64,000 bases of DNA from Shewanella marina JCM 15074 (GTDB lineage Bacteria > Pseudomonadota > Gammaproteobacteria > Enterobacterales > Shewanellaceae): contig NZ_BALM01000006.1 in the NCBI RefSeq assembly GCF_000614975.1, forward strand, positions 105,973 through 169,972, read 5' to 3'. The notes below the pieces were generated by a model. It was not told where the DNA came from and made no database searches. It saw only the letters and a program-made list of their open reading frames with translations. This document shows, piece by piece, positions 17,134 through 27,506 of the stretch. The first letter of the stretch is position 1, and each line of letters begins with the position of its first letter. The translations under genes were made by a program, and so were the position numbers.

Positions 17134-20100
17134 ATGTCAAATCAAGATAGTTATCAAGTTGATAGTCGCTCTGAAAAGCCAGCGACAGAAATCAACCCGC
17201 AAACCGTGACCATGTATACCTGTGACGGTAATGAAGCGGCGGCGCATATTGCTTATCGTGTCAGCGAAGTATGTGCTATTTACCCGATTACGCCATCATC
17301 AACAATGGCCGAATTAGCCGATCAATGGTCGGCGGAAAAAACTCGCAATATTTGGGGTAATGTACCATTAATTGCTGAAATGCAAAGTGAGGGTGGTGCT
17401 GCAGGTACTGTGCATGGTGCTCTGCAAAGTGGAGCATTAACCACCACATTTACCGCATCACAAGGATTGATGTTGATGCTGCCAAACATGTATAAAATTG
17501 CTGGTGAGTTAACCTCAGCAGTATTTCATGTGGCGGCGCGGTCATTAGCCACTCAAGGGTTATCCATCTTTGGTGATCATCAAGATGTGATGGCGGCGCG
17601 TAGCACTGGTTTTGCTATGTTGGCCTCATCCTCTGTGCAAGAAGCTCATGATATGGCATTGGTCGCTCATGCGGCGACTTTAAATGCGCGTATTCCATTT
17701 ATGCACTTTTTTGATGGTTTTAGAACCTCGCATGAAGTGAATAAAATTTGTCTAATTGACGATGCTGCAATTCGAGAGATGATTAGTGATGAGCTAGTCC
17801 GTGCTCATCGTGATCGCGGTTTAAGTCCTGATACGCCATTTATTCGAGGTACCGCACAAAACCCTGATGTGTACTTCCAAGGTCGTGAAACCGTTAATCC
17901 ATTTTATGCCGCGACTCCTGCTATTGTGCAGCGACAGATGGATAAATTGGCACTGCTAACTGGACGTCAGTATAAGTTAGTGGAATATTACGGCGCGCCA
18001 GATGCTAAGCGAGTGATTATCGCTATGGGGTCTGGGGTTGAAACCATTAAAGAGACCGTTGCCTATTTACAAGCGCAAGGTGAGAAAGTCGGTGTATTAC
18101 AGGTTCGTTTATATCGCCCTCTATCAGCCCAGCATCTTTTGGCCGAGTTACCCGCAACGACGGAGAAACTGGTTATTTTAGATCGTTGTAAAGAGGCTGG
18201 TGCCAATGCCGACCCATTATTCCAAGATGTGCTAACCGCCTTAATTGATAACCAAGATCAATTAAGGCAGATGCCAAAATTGGTCGCGGGTCGTTATGGT
18301 TTATCAAGTAAAGAGTTTACCCCAGCGATGGTGAAGGCTTGTTTTGATAATCTGGCGCAGGAAAAGCCTAAGCATCATTTCACTTTGGGGATTATTGATG
18401 ATGTGAGTCATTCACATTTAGAGTATGACCCAACATTTGATATTGAAGCCCACGATGTGGTGCGTGCCATGTTCTACGGCTTAGGTGCAGATGGTACGGT
18501 AGGTGCAAACAAGAACACCATTAAGATTATTGGTGAAGATCCTGAGTATTATGCGCAAGGCTATTTTGTGTATGACTCAAAAAAATCAGGTTCTCAAACC
18601 GAATCTCATTTACGTTTTGGTCATCATCCAATTAATAGCCCCTATTTAATCCAGTCAGCTAACTTTATTGCTTGTCACCAATCGACCTTTATCGATACCA
18701 CTGACATGTTAGCTAAAGCGGCAGATAAGGCTATATTCTTAGTTAATACGGCAACGCCGCTAGAGCAGGTATGGGACAGTTTACCTGCACGCATGCAGCA
18801 CACTTTAATTGAGCGCAAGATGCAGTTATATGCGATTGATGCTTATAAAGTGGCGCGTGAAACAGGCATGGGTAGTCGCACTAATACCATTATGCAGACC
18901 TGTTTCTTTGCTTTATCAGGCGTGATGGATAAAGCGTTAGCCATTGCTAAGATCAAGCATTCGATTGAGAAAACCTATGCTCGTAAAGGTGCAAAAGTGG
19001 TGCAGAAAAACTTTGCCGCGGTTGATCATACCTTGGCGCATCTGTATCAAGTGACGATTCCCGCACAAGTGACCGCGACTGAATGTATTAAAGCTGTGGT
19101 GTCAGATAAAGCGCCAGAATTTGTGCAAAAAGTGACTGCGCAAATGATGGCGGGGAAAGGCGACTTAATCCCTGTTTCTATGCTACCCATTGATGGCACT
19201 TATCCAAGTGCGACGACCCAGTGGGAAAAACGTAATATTGCGCAGAAAATCCCTGTGTGGGAAGCCAAAGATTGTATTCAATGTGGTAACTGCGTCATGG
19301 TATGTCCGCATGCGGCAATACGCGCTAAGTTCTACGATCAATCTAAATTAGCACTCGCACCAGAGGGCTTTAAGTCGGCGGGTATTACTGCGCGTGGTTT
19401 CCCTGATACGCGTTATACCTTACAAGTTTATGCTGAAGATTGTACTGGCTGTACCTTGTGTGTTGATGCTTGTCCAATGGATATGAGCGCCATGGTTAGT
19501 CAAGCAAGTGCAGGTGCGGATGTTGCAACAACTCCTGTGCGTAAAGCGATTAATATGGCGCTTAAAGAGCCTTATCTTGAGCAAGAGAAGCGTAATCTCG
19601 ACTTTTTTGAAAGTCTTCCTTACAACGAACGTGCTCGCGTTGATTTCTCTAACGTGCGTGGTGCGCAGTTCTTGCAACCGCTATTTGAGTTCTCCGGAGC
19701 GTGCGCCGGTTGTGGTGAAACACCTTATCTTAAATTAATGTCACAACTGTTTGGTGATCGCTTAATGATTGCTAATGCGACGGGTTGTTCATCGATTTAT
19801 GGGGGTAACTTGCCAACCACACCTTGGTCTAAAAATACCGATGGTCGTGGTCCTGCTTGGGCTAACTCATTGTTTGAAGATAATGCCGAGTTTGGCTTTG
19901 GTTTCCGTTTAGCCGCAATTAAGCAGCATGAGATGGCAGAGCAACTGTTGGTGCAAATGAGCAGCCAATTGCCTGCGCCATTAGTGGATCAATTACTTTA
20001 TGCTGAGCAGTTAACAGAAACCAGTATTCAAGCACAGATTGGTCGTGTTGATCAGTTAAAACAGTTATTAACTCAGATTGGTGGCGAGACCGCTATGAAC

Positions 20101-20829
20101 TTGATATCAGTTGCTGACCAATTAATCCGCCGCTCAATCTGGATTGTGGGTGGTGATGGTTGGGCTTATGACATTGGTTCAAGTGGTCTTGACCATGTAC
20201 TGGCGAGCGGCGCAGACGTTAACGTATTAGTGATGGATACCGAAGTGTATTCCAACACTGGCGGTCAGATGTCTAAGTCGACTCCGTTAGGTGCTGTGGC
20301 TAAGTTTGCCACCGCAGGTAAGCGTTCAACTAAGAAAGACTTAGCCATGCAAGCCATTGCTTATAATAATGTTTATGTGGCGCGTGTGGCATTGGGCGCG
20401 GATCCGCAGCAGGTATTGTTAGCGATGCGTGAAGCGGAAGCCTATAAGGGACCATCAATCATTATTGCTTATAGTCACTGTATTGCCCACGGCATCAATA
20501 TGGAAGAGGGCTTACATCAGCAGCAATTAGCGGTTAAGTCGGGTCACTGGCCATTGTTCCGTTATAACCCTGATTTACGTGATGTCGGCGAAAACCCATT
20601 CTCACTTGATACATTAAGACCTAGTATCAGTTTGAATGAGTATCGCTCTAACGAAACCCGTTATCAGGTATTACAGCGTAATCACCCTGAAATAGCACAA
20701 GAGCTTACGGCTCATGCGCAGCAAGTGGCACATGCGAAGTGGTCTTTATATGAAGATATGGCGACCCGTAAACCCGGCTCAGTAGCTCCTTTTGTCGAGT
20801 TACCAAGCGATTATGACGCGGTGCATTAA
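17134..20829 (+). CDS. nifJ: Pyruvate:ferredoxin (flavodoxin) oxidoreductase
   Basis: A single-chain PFOR of 1231 residues (family about 1170-1200). It oxidises pyruvate with CoA to acetyl-CoA and CO2, reducing ferredoxin or flavodoxin. Visible in order are the pyruvate-binding YPITPSS (about residue 50), the two-[4Fe-4S] ferredoxin insert CIQCGNCVMVCP (about 714) and CTGCTLCVDACP (about 770), the CAGCGETPY cysteines and the thiamine diphosphate site GDGWAYDIGSSGLDH (about 1007) with SNTGGQMSKSTP. It sits nine bases after the GltD-like gene, inside a purine-degradation island. That is an unusual place and suggests reducing power for YgfK. It ends at a strong terminator. Confidence 0.96.
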   Translation: MSNQDSYQVDSRSEKPATEINPQTVTMYTCDGNEAAAHIAYRVSEVCAIYPITPSSTMAELADQWSAEKTRNIWGNVPLIAEMQSEGGAAGTVHGALQSGALTTTFTASQGLMLMLPNMYKIAGELTSAVFHVAARSLATQGLSIFGDHQDVMAARSTGFAMLASSSVQEAHDMALVAHAATLNARIPFMHFFDGFRTSHEVNKICLIDDAAIREMISDELVRAHRDRGLSPDTPFIRGTAQNPDVYFQGRETVNPFYAATPAIVQRQMDKLALLTGRQYKLVEYYGAPDAKRVIIAMGSGVETIKETVAYLQAQGEKVGVLQVRLYRPLSAQHLLAELPATTEKLVILDRCKEAGANADPLFQDVLTALIDNQDQLRQMPKLVAGRYGLSSKEFTPAMVKACFDNLAQEKPKHHFTLGIIDDVSHSHLEYDPTFDIEAHDVVRAMFYGLGADGTVGANKNTIKIIGEDPEYYAQGYFVYDSKKSGSQTESHLRFGHHPINSPYLIQSANFIACHQSTFIDTTDMLAKAADKAIFLVNTATPLEQVWDSLPARMQHTLIERKMQLYAIDAYKVARETGMGSRTNTIMQTCFFALSGVMDKALAIAKIKHSIEKTYARKGAKVVQKNFAAVDHTLAHLYQVTIPAQVTATECIKAVVSDKAPEFVQKVTAQMMAGKGDLIPVSMLPIDGTYPSATTQWEKRNIAQKIPVWEAKDCIQCGNCVMVCPHAAIRAKFYDQSKLALAPEGFKSAGITARGFPDTRYTLQVYAEDCTGCTLCVDACPMDMSAMVSQASAGADVATTPVRKAINMALKEPYLEQEKRNLDFFESLPYNERARVDFSNVRGAQFLQPLFEFSGACAGCGETPYLKLMSQLFGDRLMIANATGCSSIYGGNLPTTPWSKNTDGRGPAWANSLFEDNAEFGFGFRLAAIKQHEMAEQLLVQMSSQLPAPLVDQLLYAEQLTETSIQAQIGRVDQLKQLLTQIGGETAMNLISVADQLIRRSIWIVGGDGWAYDIGSSGLDHVLASGADVNVLVMDTEVYSNTGGQMSKSTPLGAVAKFATAGKRSTKKDLAMQAIAYNNVYVARVALGADPQQVLLAMREAEAYKGPSIIIAYSHCIAHGINMEEGLHQQQLAVKSGHWPLFRYNPDLRDVGENPFSLDTLRPSISLNEYRSNETRYQVLQRNHPEIAQELTAHAQQVAHAKWSLYEDMATRKPGSVAPFVELPSDYDAVH

Positions 20830-20854
20830 GCACTAAATCATTAATTTAAGAAAC

Positions 20855-20887
20855 AAAAAATGGCAGGTTTATCCTGCCATTTTTTAT
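20855..20887. terminator. Bidirectional terminator between nifJ and yqeB
   Basis: AAAAAATGGCAGG / CCTGCCATTTTTT stem-loop with A and T runs on either side, placed between the converging nifJ and yqeB. Confidence 0.9.
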
Positions 20888-20906
20888 TGATAACTCAGTG
20901 GTTAAC

Positions 20907-22495
20907 TTACTTTTCTGCGTGCATTAATGCTTCTAATACACCACCGGCGATGGCGCGGGCTTTGTCTGACACACTATTAAAGTCAGCTTTTACGCCGCGC
21001 GGGTCAATATCGCCAATTTTAAAACCAGCCGAGACAGGTAAGCCATCGTTAAGTAGGCCACGTACCATGCCTGATAGTGGTGCGGTGATTGGCGTCTCAT
21101 CCACATAAGCGACAATATCGCCTTCGTTAACAATAGCGCCTAACGCGACTTTGGTTTTCATGGTGCCCGCATTGGGCGCGCGGATCACGCGCTGATAAGT
21201 AAAACCGGCAATGCTACCGGGCTCGCCAGTATTTGTTTGAGCTGCGCCTTGATAAATTAAACGACCTAAATGGTGACCGCGATTGGTTTCAATGACTACA
21301 TGGCAGTCGTCACCGGCACTAAAACCAGGGCCTAGCGCAACGGTAAACGGTGCCATTTGCATATGGGTACCCATATTGCGTTTAGCTAAAATAGCATCAA
21401 CCACATAAAGCGGTTGTAACTGCTCGATAATGGCAGCTTGCTCATCAGCAATCACGGGGATATCACCTTGAGCCAATACTGATACGATATCTTTTAGATT
21501 ATGCACTTGCTGCGCACTCACGCCTTCAATCGTCACTTTTTGATCATATAAGGCCTGTGCGAACGCCACACTGCGGCGAATATGAGTCGGTTGCTCAATA
21601 TCTGTCATGACGACTTTGTAGTTAGCATTGTGTAGACGAATGGCAACGCCTGTTGCAATATCACCTGCACCGCGGATCAGTACCAGTTTTTGCTGCTTTT
21701 GATGTGGCATTTCATCTTTCATCTGCAAGCCGCTGCTGTCGTGTTTAACTTTAAGCACTTCGGCCATAATGCTGATGGCAATTTCTTCAGGTGTTTCTGC
21801 GCCGATGTTAAAACCGATAGGTGAGTGTATCGCCGTGATGGTGTCCTCTGTGACGCTTAGTTCGCGCAGATAATCGTAAATCACTTGGCGTTTACGGCGA
21901 CTTGCCATTAACCCAAGATATTGGCATGGCTGATTAATGATCTGTTCAACCGCTTGTTGGTCTTGGTTGTTGGTGGCAATAATCACAAAACTATTTGGGG
22001 TGATATTGAGCTTGGCAATTGCGGCTTCAATGTTGTCGCCGTGAACTAATTGGCTATGCGCGGGGAAGTGCTCTGGCTGTAAGCTTTCTAAATAACTGTC
22101 TGCCACAGTGATGGCAAAGCCTAAGGTATGAGCGCAAAATGCGACTGCGCGGTTAACATGACCTGCACCAATTAAAATCAGCTGCGGTTTTAAACAAAAC
22201 ACGTCGATAAAGATTTTCATGGCGCCGCCACAATCCATGCCCATGGCATCTTTACCTGTTCGAGCCATACGGCTGATACTGTGCGTGGCGAGCCTTCGTT
22301 AATCGCCTCTAAACTTTGTTCAATGACGTAGCGTTCAATCATGCCGCCACCAATGGTGCCGATAATATTGCCGTCGCCTTTAACCAGCATTTTACCGCTG
22401 TGACGTGGTGATGAGCCTTTAGTTTCAATAATGCTGGCGATAGCAAAGGCAATGTTTTGTTGTTCTAAGGCAGCAGCTTGTTCAAAAATACTCAT
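20907..22495 (-). CDS. yqeB: Selenium-dependent molybdenum hydroxylase maturation protein YqeB (apparent frameshift)
   Basis: An accessory protein of selenium-dependent molybdenum hydroxylases (EF2563/YqeB family) with an XdhC-like N-terminal part and a C-terminal part carrying VIRGAGDIATGVA-type and DAILAKRNMGT motifs. The XdhC part shows ETKGSSPRHSGKMLVKGDG, GTIGGGMIE and CGGAM, then a Rossmann segment LILIGAGHVNRAV. The frame breaks near 22271: the coding strand GCCGTATGG should read GCCCGTATGG, one C missing, giving ARMARTGKDAMGMDCGG. Repaired length is 529 residues (E. coli about 541). The start at 22495 has an AAGGA site and matches the family N-terminus. It lies after yqeC and opposite to mocA. 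Confidence 0.91.
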
Positions 22496-22553
22496 TTTAT
22501 CATCCTTACTCAAAATCGGTTTTGAACTTAAAATCGAAAAACGGGTTGCCTAT

Positions 22554-23378
22554 TCACTTATTGACTGTGATATGGCAACGCGGTGGCTGATCCAGTAATT
22601 GGCTTAACCAAATTTCAGTCAGCCCTAGTTTTGCTAAAGAGAGTTGGCTTACTTGTTGTTTGAGTAATGCAATATCTGGGCAAATATCTGTCTTATTGAG
22701 TAGCCAAATTCGCGTAGCGTGAGCTGGCGCTGATTTAAATAATCCTTGTGAGTCAGTCACCAATCTTTGCAATATGGAAATGGTTAAAAGTTCGCCATCA
22801 GTGCAGCGGGTGACCTCAGCAAAACGGGGCCAGCGATGAATTTTGTTTGGATTGATAACAAGTTGGAATAATTCAGTGCTGCAGATACCAATGACAGTAT
22901 CAGTTTGAGAGGGTAGACAGGGTTCATTATCAGCAGGGCATTTTAGCGGTAAACAATGGGCGCCATCAGCCTCAACGATGATGATTGAAAACAGCTGGCT
23001 TTGTTTAATGCGATTAAGCATTTGTGGGCTCAGCCCTTGCACTTTGGTGGGCTGGCTCCCTGCAATACAGGCTTGGTAAGCAAAGGTTATACTGGCAGGC
23101 GTTATATTGATGTTAGTGCTGAATAGTTGAGTGAATTGTGTTAACTCGTCTTGTTGCTTTAGAGCATTATTATTTATATCGGTATCTGCTGAAATTATAT
23201 GGTCGATATATTCATTATTAGGCAAGTACATTTTTGTGGTGGTGGTAATTAATACTTTGTGACCTTGCTTTTTAAACTCATTAGCTAAATAAAACGCTGT
23301 AGATGTTTTACCGCCAGCACCAACTAATGAAATTAATTGGCTTTTTAGTTGTGATGTAAATATACAAGAGGATATCAT
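22554..23378 (-). CDS. yqeC: Putative selenium-dependent hydroxylase accessory protein YqeC
   Basis: A 274-residue protein of the YqeC family, found almost only with selenium-dependent molybdenum hydroxylase genes. It has an N-terminal P-loop-like segment, ISLVGAGGKTSTAFYLANEF, followed by KVLITTTTKMY, so nucleotide binding is likely. Another conserved block is IIVEADGAHCLPLKCP. The biochemical role is unknown. It is 58 bases upstream of yqeB on the same strand and starts 44 bases from the divergent mocA, so one small region must promote both. Confidence 0.88.
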   Translation of the reverse strand: MISSCIFTSQLKSQLISLVGAGGKTSTAFYLANEFKKQGHKVLITTTTKMYLPNNEYIDHIISADTDINNNALKQQDELTQFTQLFSTNINITPASITFAYQACIAGSQPTKVQGLSPQMLNRIKQSQLFSIIIVEADGAHCLPLKCPADNEPCLPSQTDTVIGICSTELFQLVINPNKIHRWPRFAEVTRCTDGELLTISILQRLVTDSQGLFKSAPAHATRIWLLNKTDICPDIALLKQQVSQLSLAKLGLTEIWLSQLLDQPPRCHITVNK

Positions 23379-23422
23379 AGATACACCTTAGCAATTTATT
23401 GTTTTAGATAGAGTTAATTTAA

Positions 23423-24007
23423 ATGGATAATAATATTGACTGTATTATTCCCGCTGCTGGTTTATCCAGTAGAATGGGGCAATGGAAATTAATGCTAGCA
23501 TATAAGAATCACACAATACTTGATGAATGTATTGAAAATGCATTAAGTTTTTGCAGTAGAGTGATTCTAGTCACAGGTTATAATCATCAACAATTAGTGC
23601 AGCGTTATAGTGCTAATCCAGCCATTAAAATAGTAGTGAATGAAAACTATGAACTTGGCATGTTTAGCTCTATACAGCTTGGGGTTGCGGCGGTTGAAAG
23701 TGAATATTTCTTTATTTGTCATGGAGATATGCCTTGTGTTAAACAAGACGTTTATCAGCAGCTATGGCGCATGAAGGGAGACTATGTGTTGTTCCCCGGT
23801 GATATTTATCAAAAAGGGCATCCGGTATTATTACCACAAACGGTTATCCCATTAATTACTAATATGTATATTAATGGCAGCATGAAACAGGTTTTAAATG
23901 ACTGTAATCATCGTTATTTATTAATAAAGGATAATGGAATTTATTTTGATGTTGATACACCTGAAGCTTATCAGCAATTATTAAATCAAGTACGGATAAC
24001 TAATTAG
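23423..24007 (+). CDS. mocA: Molybdenum cofactor cytidylyltransferase
   Basis: A nucleotidyltransferase (E. coli MocA, formerly YgfJ) that makes molybdopterin-cytosine dinucleotide from Mo-molybdopterin and CTP, for xanthine-dehydrogenase-family enzymes. The N-terminal CIIPAAGLSSRMGQWKLML is the nucleotide-binding signature, and CHGDMPCV and FDVDTPEAY are later family motifs. Length is 194 residues (E. coli 192). The ribosome site is weak (GAGTTAATTTAA). It is divergent from yqeC-yqeB. This cofactor route fits the two molybdo-hydroxylases XdhA and XdhD encoded downstream. Confidence 0.93.
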   Translation: MDNNIDCIIPAAGLSSRMGQWKLMLAYKNHTILDECIENALSFCSRVILVTGYNHQQLVQRYSANPAIKIVVNENYELGMFSSIQLGVAAVESEYFFICHGDMPCVKQDVYQQLWRMKGDYVLFPGDIYQKGHPVLLPQTVIPLITNMYINGSMKQVLNDCNHRYLLIKDNGIYFDVDTPEAYQQLLNQVRITN

Positions 24008-24052
24008 TCTCGTAGAGTATTAAATATTATCGATGTGATAAATTTTATTAAA

Positions 24053-24060
24053 TTGATAGC
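24053..24060 (+). promoter_or_regulatory. Candidate YgeV binding motif upstream of ygfK
   Basis: TTGATAGC (followed by GAT, giving the partly symmetric ATTGATAGCGAT), about 150 bp upstream of the sigma-54 element. Confidence 0.45.
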
Positions 24061-24208
24061 GATAAAAATGGGTACTAATAATCATACTCATTTAGGTAAT
24101 ATGTTTTTATTTATTCATTATCAATGTTTATACCTCGCACATAACAAATAAGGACGTTTGTTGATGTTAATCACGAAAATAACCTTTGTTTTCTCTTTTC
24201 TTAGAATT

Positions 24209-24224
24209 TGGCTTAGTAGTTGCT
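24209..24224 (+). promoter_or_regulatory. Sigma-54 promoter of ygfK
   Basis: TGGCTTAGTAGTTGCT matches the consensus TGGCAC-N5-TTGCW at all core positions (GG and GC at correct spacing). It is 100 bp upstream of the ygfK ATG. Confidence 0.75.
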
Positions 24225-24324
24225 GAGTTAAATACAGTAAGCAAAATCTACTAATCCATAGCAGACATTTTTTTAAATGTGTGGGCTGTGCATAAAACTA
24301 AGAAAAGTAACAAGGAGATTTACC

Positions 24325-27300
24325 ATGGCAGACATTATGCGTCCTGTCCCGTTTAGTGAGTTACTCAACCGAATGTTTTGCGAGTTTCAACAAAGCCAAT
24401 CAATCTTTGGCATTCCTGCTGAACAATTTTACCAAAAAAAACATGATAGAGAATTATCTGTTTGGGGTGAAGATTGTGAAACGGGGATTGGTCCAGCAGC
24501 CGGCCCACATACGCAATTAGCGCAAAATATTATTAGCTCTTGGCTCGCTGGTGGCCGTTTTATGGAGCTAAAAACGGTTCAAAAGTTAGATACCCTAGAA
24601 ATTGCTAAACCTTGTATTGACGCTGAAGATGAGTGTTTTAATACCGAATGGTCTACAGAGTTCACCTTAGTTAAAGCATTTGATGAATATTTAAAAGCTT
24701 GGGTGGCATTACATGCATTAGAGCAACTTTTCCCTGTTGCCAAGAAAACTAAAAAGCGTAGTTTTATTTTCAATATGAGTGTTGGCTATGACTTAGCGGG
24801 CATTCAAACTGCACCAATGCAGCAGTATATCGATAATATGCTTGATGCCAGCAATCATCCTAAGTTTGCTACTTATATCGCTGAAATGAAGCAATTCATT
24901 GAAGATAGCGAGCAAGTTGCTGCATTAGTGAATCCTGAGCAGAAAAAACAATTACTGGCTGTTATCACTCATATTTCACCTCGGATCACCCGTGGCGTGA
25001 CGCTATCAACCATGCACGGTTGCCCACCGCATGAGATTGAAGCAATCTGCCGTTACATGATCGAAGAAAAGCACATCAATACCTTCGTTAAATTAAATCC
25101 AACATTGCTTGGTTTTAAGCGTGTGCGTCAAATTCTTGATCAGGCAGGCTTTGGCTATATCGGCTTAAATGAAGCTTCATTTGGTCATGACCTACAGATT
25201 GCTGATGCGAAAGCGATGTTACATCGTTTGGTTGAACTGGGTCAGCAAAAAGGCATTGGTTTCGGGGTTAAATTAACCAATACTTTAGGCACTATTAACG
25301 GTAAAGGCCGTCTACCAGACAAAGAGATGTACATGTCTGGCCGCGCGTTATTCCCATTATCAATTAACGTGGCATTAGAGCTATCACGTGAGTTTAATGG
25401 TCAGTTACCAATCTCTTATTCTGGCGGCGCTAGCAAGTTCAACATTAAAGAGATTTTTGAAACTGGTATTCGTCCTATCACCATGGCAACCGATCTATTA
25501 AAGCCGGGCGGATATTTACGTTTAGCCGATTGCGCCCAAGAGCTTGATTCAAGTGATCAGTGGCAGATGGATCAAATCGACTTAGTGAAGTTAGAAGCAT
25601 TAGCCGCTAAGTCATTAGTGGCTGAGTACACTCAAAAAGAGTGGCGCGGCCCAGAACAGATCAGTGTTAAAAAAGCGGTACCGCTAACAGATTGCTATGT
25701 TGCACCTTGTGTTGCAGCTTGCCCTATTAGCCAAGATATTCCTGAATATATGCGCTTAATGGGTGAGAAAAAGTATGTGCAAGCGCTGGAAGTGATCTAT
25801 TCACGTAACGCTTTACCTGCTATCACAGGTCATATTTGTGATCATCAATGCCAATATAACTGTACCCGCCGTGATTACGATGGTGCGCTTAATATTCGTG
25901 AGATGAAGAAAGTCGCCCTTGAAAAAGGTTGGGATGAGTATAAGCAAAAATGGCATCAGCCAAAGCATCCTGAGCAAGCACAAGCTGTTGCCGTTATTGG
26001 TGCCGGCCCAGCAGGTTTATCTGCGGCTTACTTTATGGCGCGCGCAGGTCTTGCTGTCACCATTTTTGAAAAAGAGCAAAGCGCTGGTGGCGTCGTCAAT
26101 AATATTATTCCTAAGTTCCGTATCCCTGCAGAAGTGATCCAGCATGATATCGATTTTGTGACGGCTCATGGCGTTAATATCGAATATGGCTGTAAAGATT
26201 TAGATATCGCAGCCTTACAGCAAAATGGTTATAAGTATGTGTGCTTAGGTATTGGTGCAGATAAGGGTAACCCGATCCAAATCGCGGGTGATAACAGCAA
26301 TATCTATAAATCTTTAGATTTCTTAGGTCGTTATAACCAAGGTCAATTTGCGGCTAATTCATTAGGCAAGCATGTGGTTGTGGTTGGCGCTGGTAATACC
26401 GCAATGGACAGTGCTCGTGCAGCACTAAAAGTGGCTGGTGTCGATAAGGTCACAGTGGTTTATCGTCGTAGTATTGCTGAAATGCCAGCATACAAGGAAG
26501 AGTATGACGAAGCGGTGGCTGATGGCGTTAACTTTATGTTCTTAACTAACCCTGAGTCATTTACCGCTGATGGTTTACTGACTGCGCGAGTCATGGAGTT
26601 AGGTGAAGCGGATGCCAAAGGTCGTCGTAGCCCAATGGCAACAGACAAGACGGTTGAACTACAAGTTGATGCATTAATTACGGCCGTGGGTGAGCAAGCT
26701 AACTGTGAACTACTTACTGCTATGGGCATCCCAATGGCAGACGATGGTTGGCCACAAGTGAATAGTGACACTACTGAGACAGGTTTAAATAACGTGTTCT
26801 TAATTGGTGACGCACAAACGGGTCCATCATCAATTGTGTCGGCGATTTCTGGCGCACGTAAAGCTGCTGCAACCATCTTAGCTCGTGAAACCAAAGTTGA
26901 TGCACAAGCGATTATTGAAGCTGATGTAACGGCGACTGAAATCTATGCTCGTAAGGGTGAGATTAACGTCAAAGTAATTAGCGCACATGACCGCCGTGAC
27001 AATCAAACAGATGAGTTTATTGATCAAGAAGTGAAGCGTTGTCTGCAGTGTTCATACGTGTGTAGCAAGTGTGTTGACGTATGTCCTAACCGCGCCAATA
27101 TCTCAATCCCAGTACCGGGCTTCAAAGATGCATTCCAGACATTGCACATTGATGCTTACTGTAACGAATGTGGTAACTGTGCGCAGTTCTGCCCTTGGGA
27201 CAGCAAGCCGTACAAAGAGAAGTTTACCATCTTCAACCTAGCGGATGATTTTGCGAATAGCACTAACCCTGGTTTCTACATTGAAGGCGGTAAAGTGCTG

Positions 27301-27444
27301 GTACGTCATCAAGGTGAGATTGTGACCACGATTATTGATAAGCAAGGCGAGCTTACGCTACCAGAAAGTATGCAAAAGCAGGCCACGATTATCAGTTATA
27401 TCTACCGTCATCATCATTACCTACTAGGTCGTGTTGAACTGTAG
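24325..27444 (+). CDS. ygfK: YgfK flavo-iron-sulfur oxidoreductase
   Basis: A 1039-residue multidomain oxidoreductase (E. coli YgfK about 1032), once annotated as a selenate reductase subunit and now tied to anaerobic urate degradation. The N-terminal half resembles dihydropyrimidine/dihydroorotate dehydrogenase barrels (LSTMHGCPPHEIEAICRYM at about 230). A GltD-like part follows, with CYVAPCVAACP (about 456), an FAD site VIGAGPAGLSAAY (about 559) and an NADPH site VGAGNTAMDSAR (about 689). The C-terminus carries Fe-S motifs CLQCSYVCSKCVDVCP (about 905) and CNECGNCAQFCP (about 946). This layout suits reductive dearomatisation of a purine (inference). The ATG at 24325 follows AAGGAG. Confidence 0.93.
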   Translation: MADIMRPVPFSELLNRMFCEFQQSQSIFGIPAEQFYQKKHDRELSVWGEDCETGIGPAAGPHTQLAQNIISSWLAGGRFMELKTVQKLDTLEIAKPCIDAEDECFNTEWSTEFTLVKAFDEYLKAWVALHALEQLFPVAKKTKKRSFIFNMSVGYDLAGIQTAPMQQYIDNMLDASNHPKFATYIAEMKQFIEDSEQVAALVNPEQKKQLLAVITHISPRITRGVTLSTMHGCPPHEIEAICRYMIEEKHINTFVKLNPTLLGFKRVRQILDQAGFGYIGLNEASFGHDLQIADAKAMLHRLVELGQQKGIGFGVKLTNTLGTINGKGRLPDKEMYMSGRALFPLSINVALELSREFNGQLPISYSGGASKFNIKEIFETGIRPITMATDLLKPGGYLRLADCAQELDSSDQWQMDQIDLVKLEALAAKSLVAEYTQKEWRGPEQISVKKAVPLTDCYVAPCVAACPISQDIPEYMRLMGEKKYVQALEVIYSRNALPAITGHICDHQCQYNCTRRDYDGALNIREMKKVALEKGWDEYKQKWHQPKHPEQAQAVAVIGAGPAGLSAAYFMARAGLAVTIFEKEQSAGGVVNNIIPKFRIPAEVIQHDIDFVTAHGVNIEYGCKDLDIAALQQNGYKYVCLGIGADKGNPIQIAGDNSNIYKSLDFLGRYNQGQFAANSLGKHVVVVGAGNTAMDSARAALKVAGVDKVTVVYRRSIAEMPAYKEEYDEAVADGVNFMFLTNPESFTADGLLTARVMELGEADAKGRRSPMATDKTVELQVDALITAVGEQANCELLTAMGIPMADDGWPQVNSDTTETGLNNVFLIGDAQTGPSSIVSAISGARKAAATILARETKVDAQAIIEADVTATEIYARKGEINVKVISAHDRRDNQTDEFIDQEVKRCLQCSYVCSKCVDVCPNRANISIPVPGFKDAFQTLHIDAYCNECGNCAQFCPWDSKPYKEKFTIFNLADDFANSTNPGFYIEGGKVLVRHQGEIVTTIIDKQGELTLPESMQKQATIISYIYRHHHYLLGRVEL

Positions 27445-27451
27445 TGGCCAT

Positions 27452-27486
27452 AACCAACCACACGCTTAAGTGTGGTTGGTTTATTT
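27452..27486 (+). terminator. Strong hairpin between ygfK and ssnA
   Basis: AACCAACCACAC / GTGTGGTTGGTT is a 12-bp perfect stem with a six-base loop, followed by TATTT. It may partly terminate or stabilise the ygfK end of the mRNA. Confidence 0.7.
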
Positions 27487-27506
27487 CAACATTAAGAGGG
27501 ATCATT

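Larger units (their letters stand above)
24008..24324. other. Regulatory region upstream of ygfK
   Basis: About 315 bases without a gene. It contains the TTGATAGC motif at 24053-24060 and the sigma-54 element at 24209-24224, leaving some 150 bp between them in which an IHF-type bend could fit. Confidence 0.6.
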
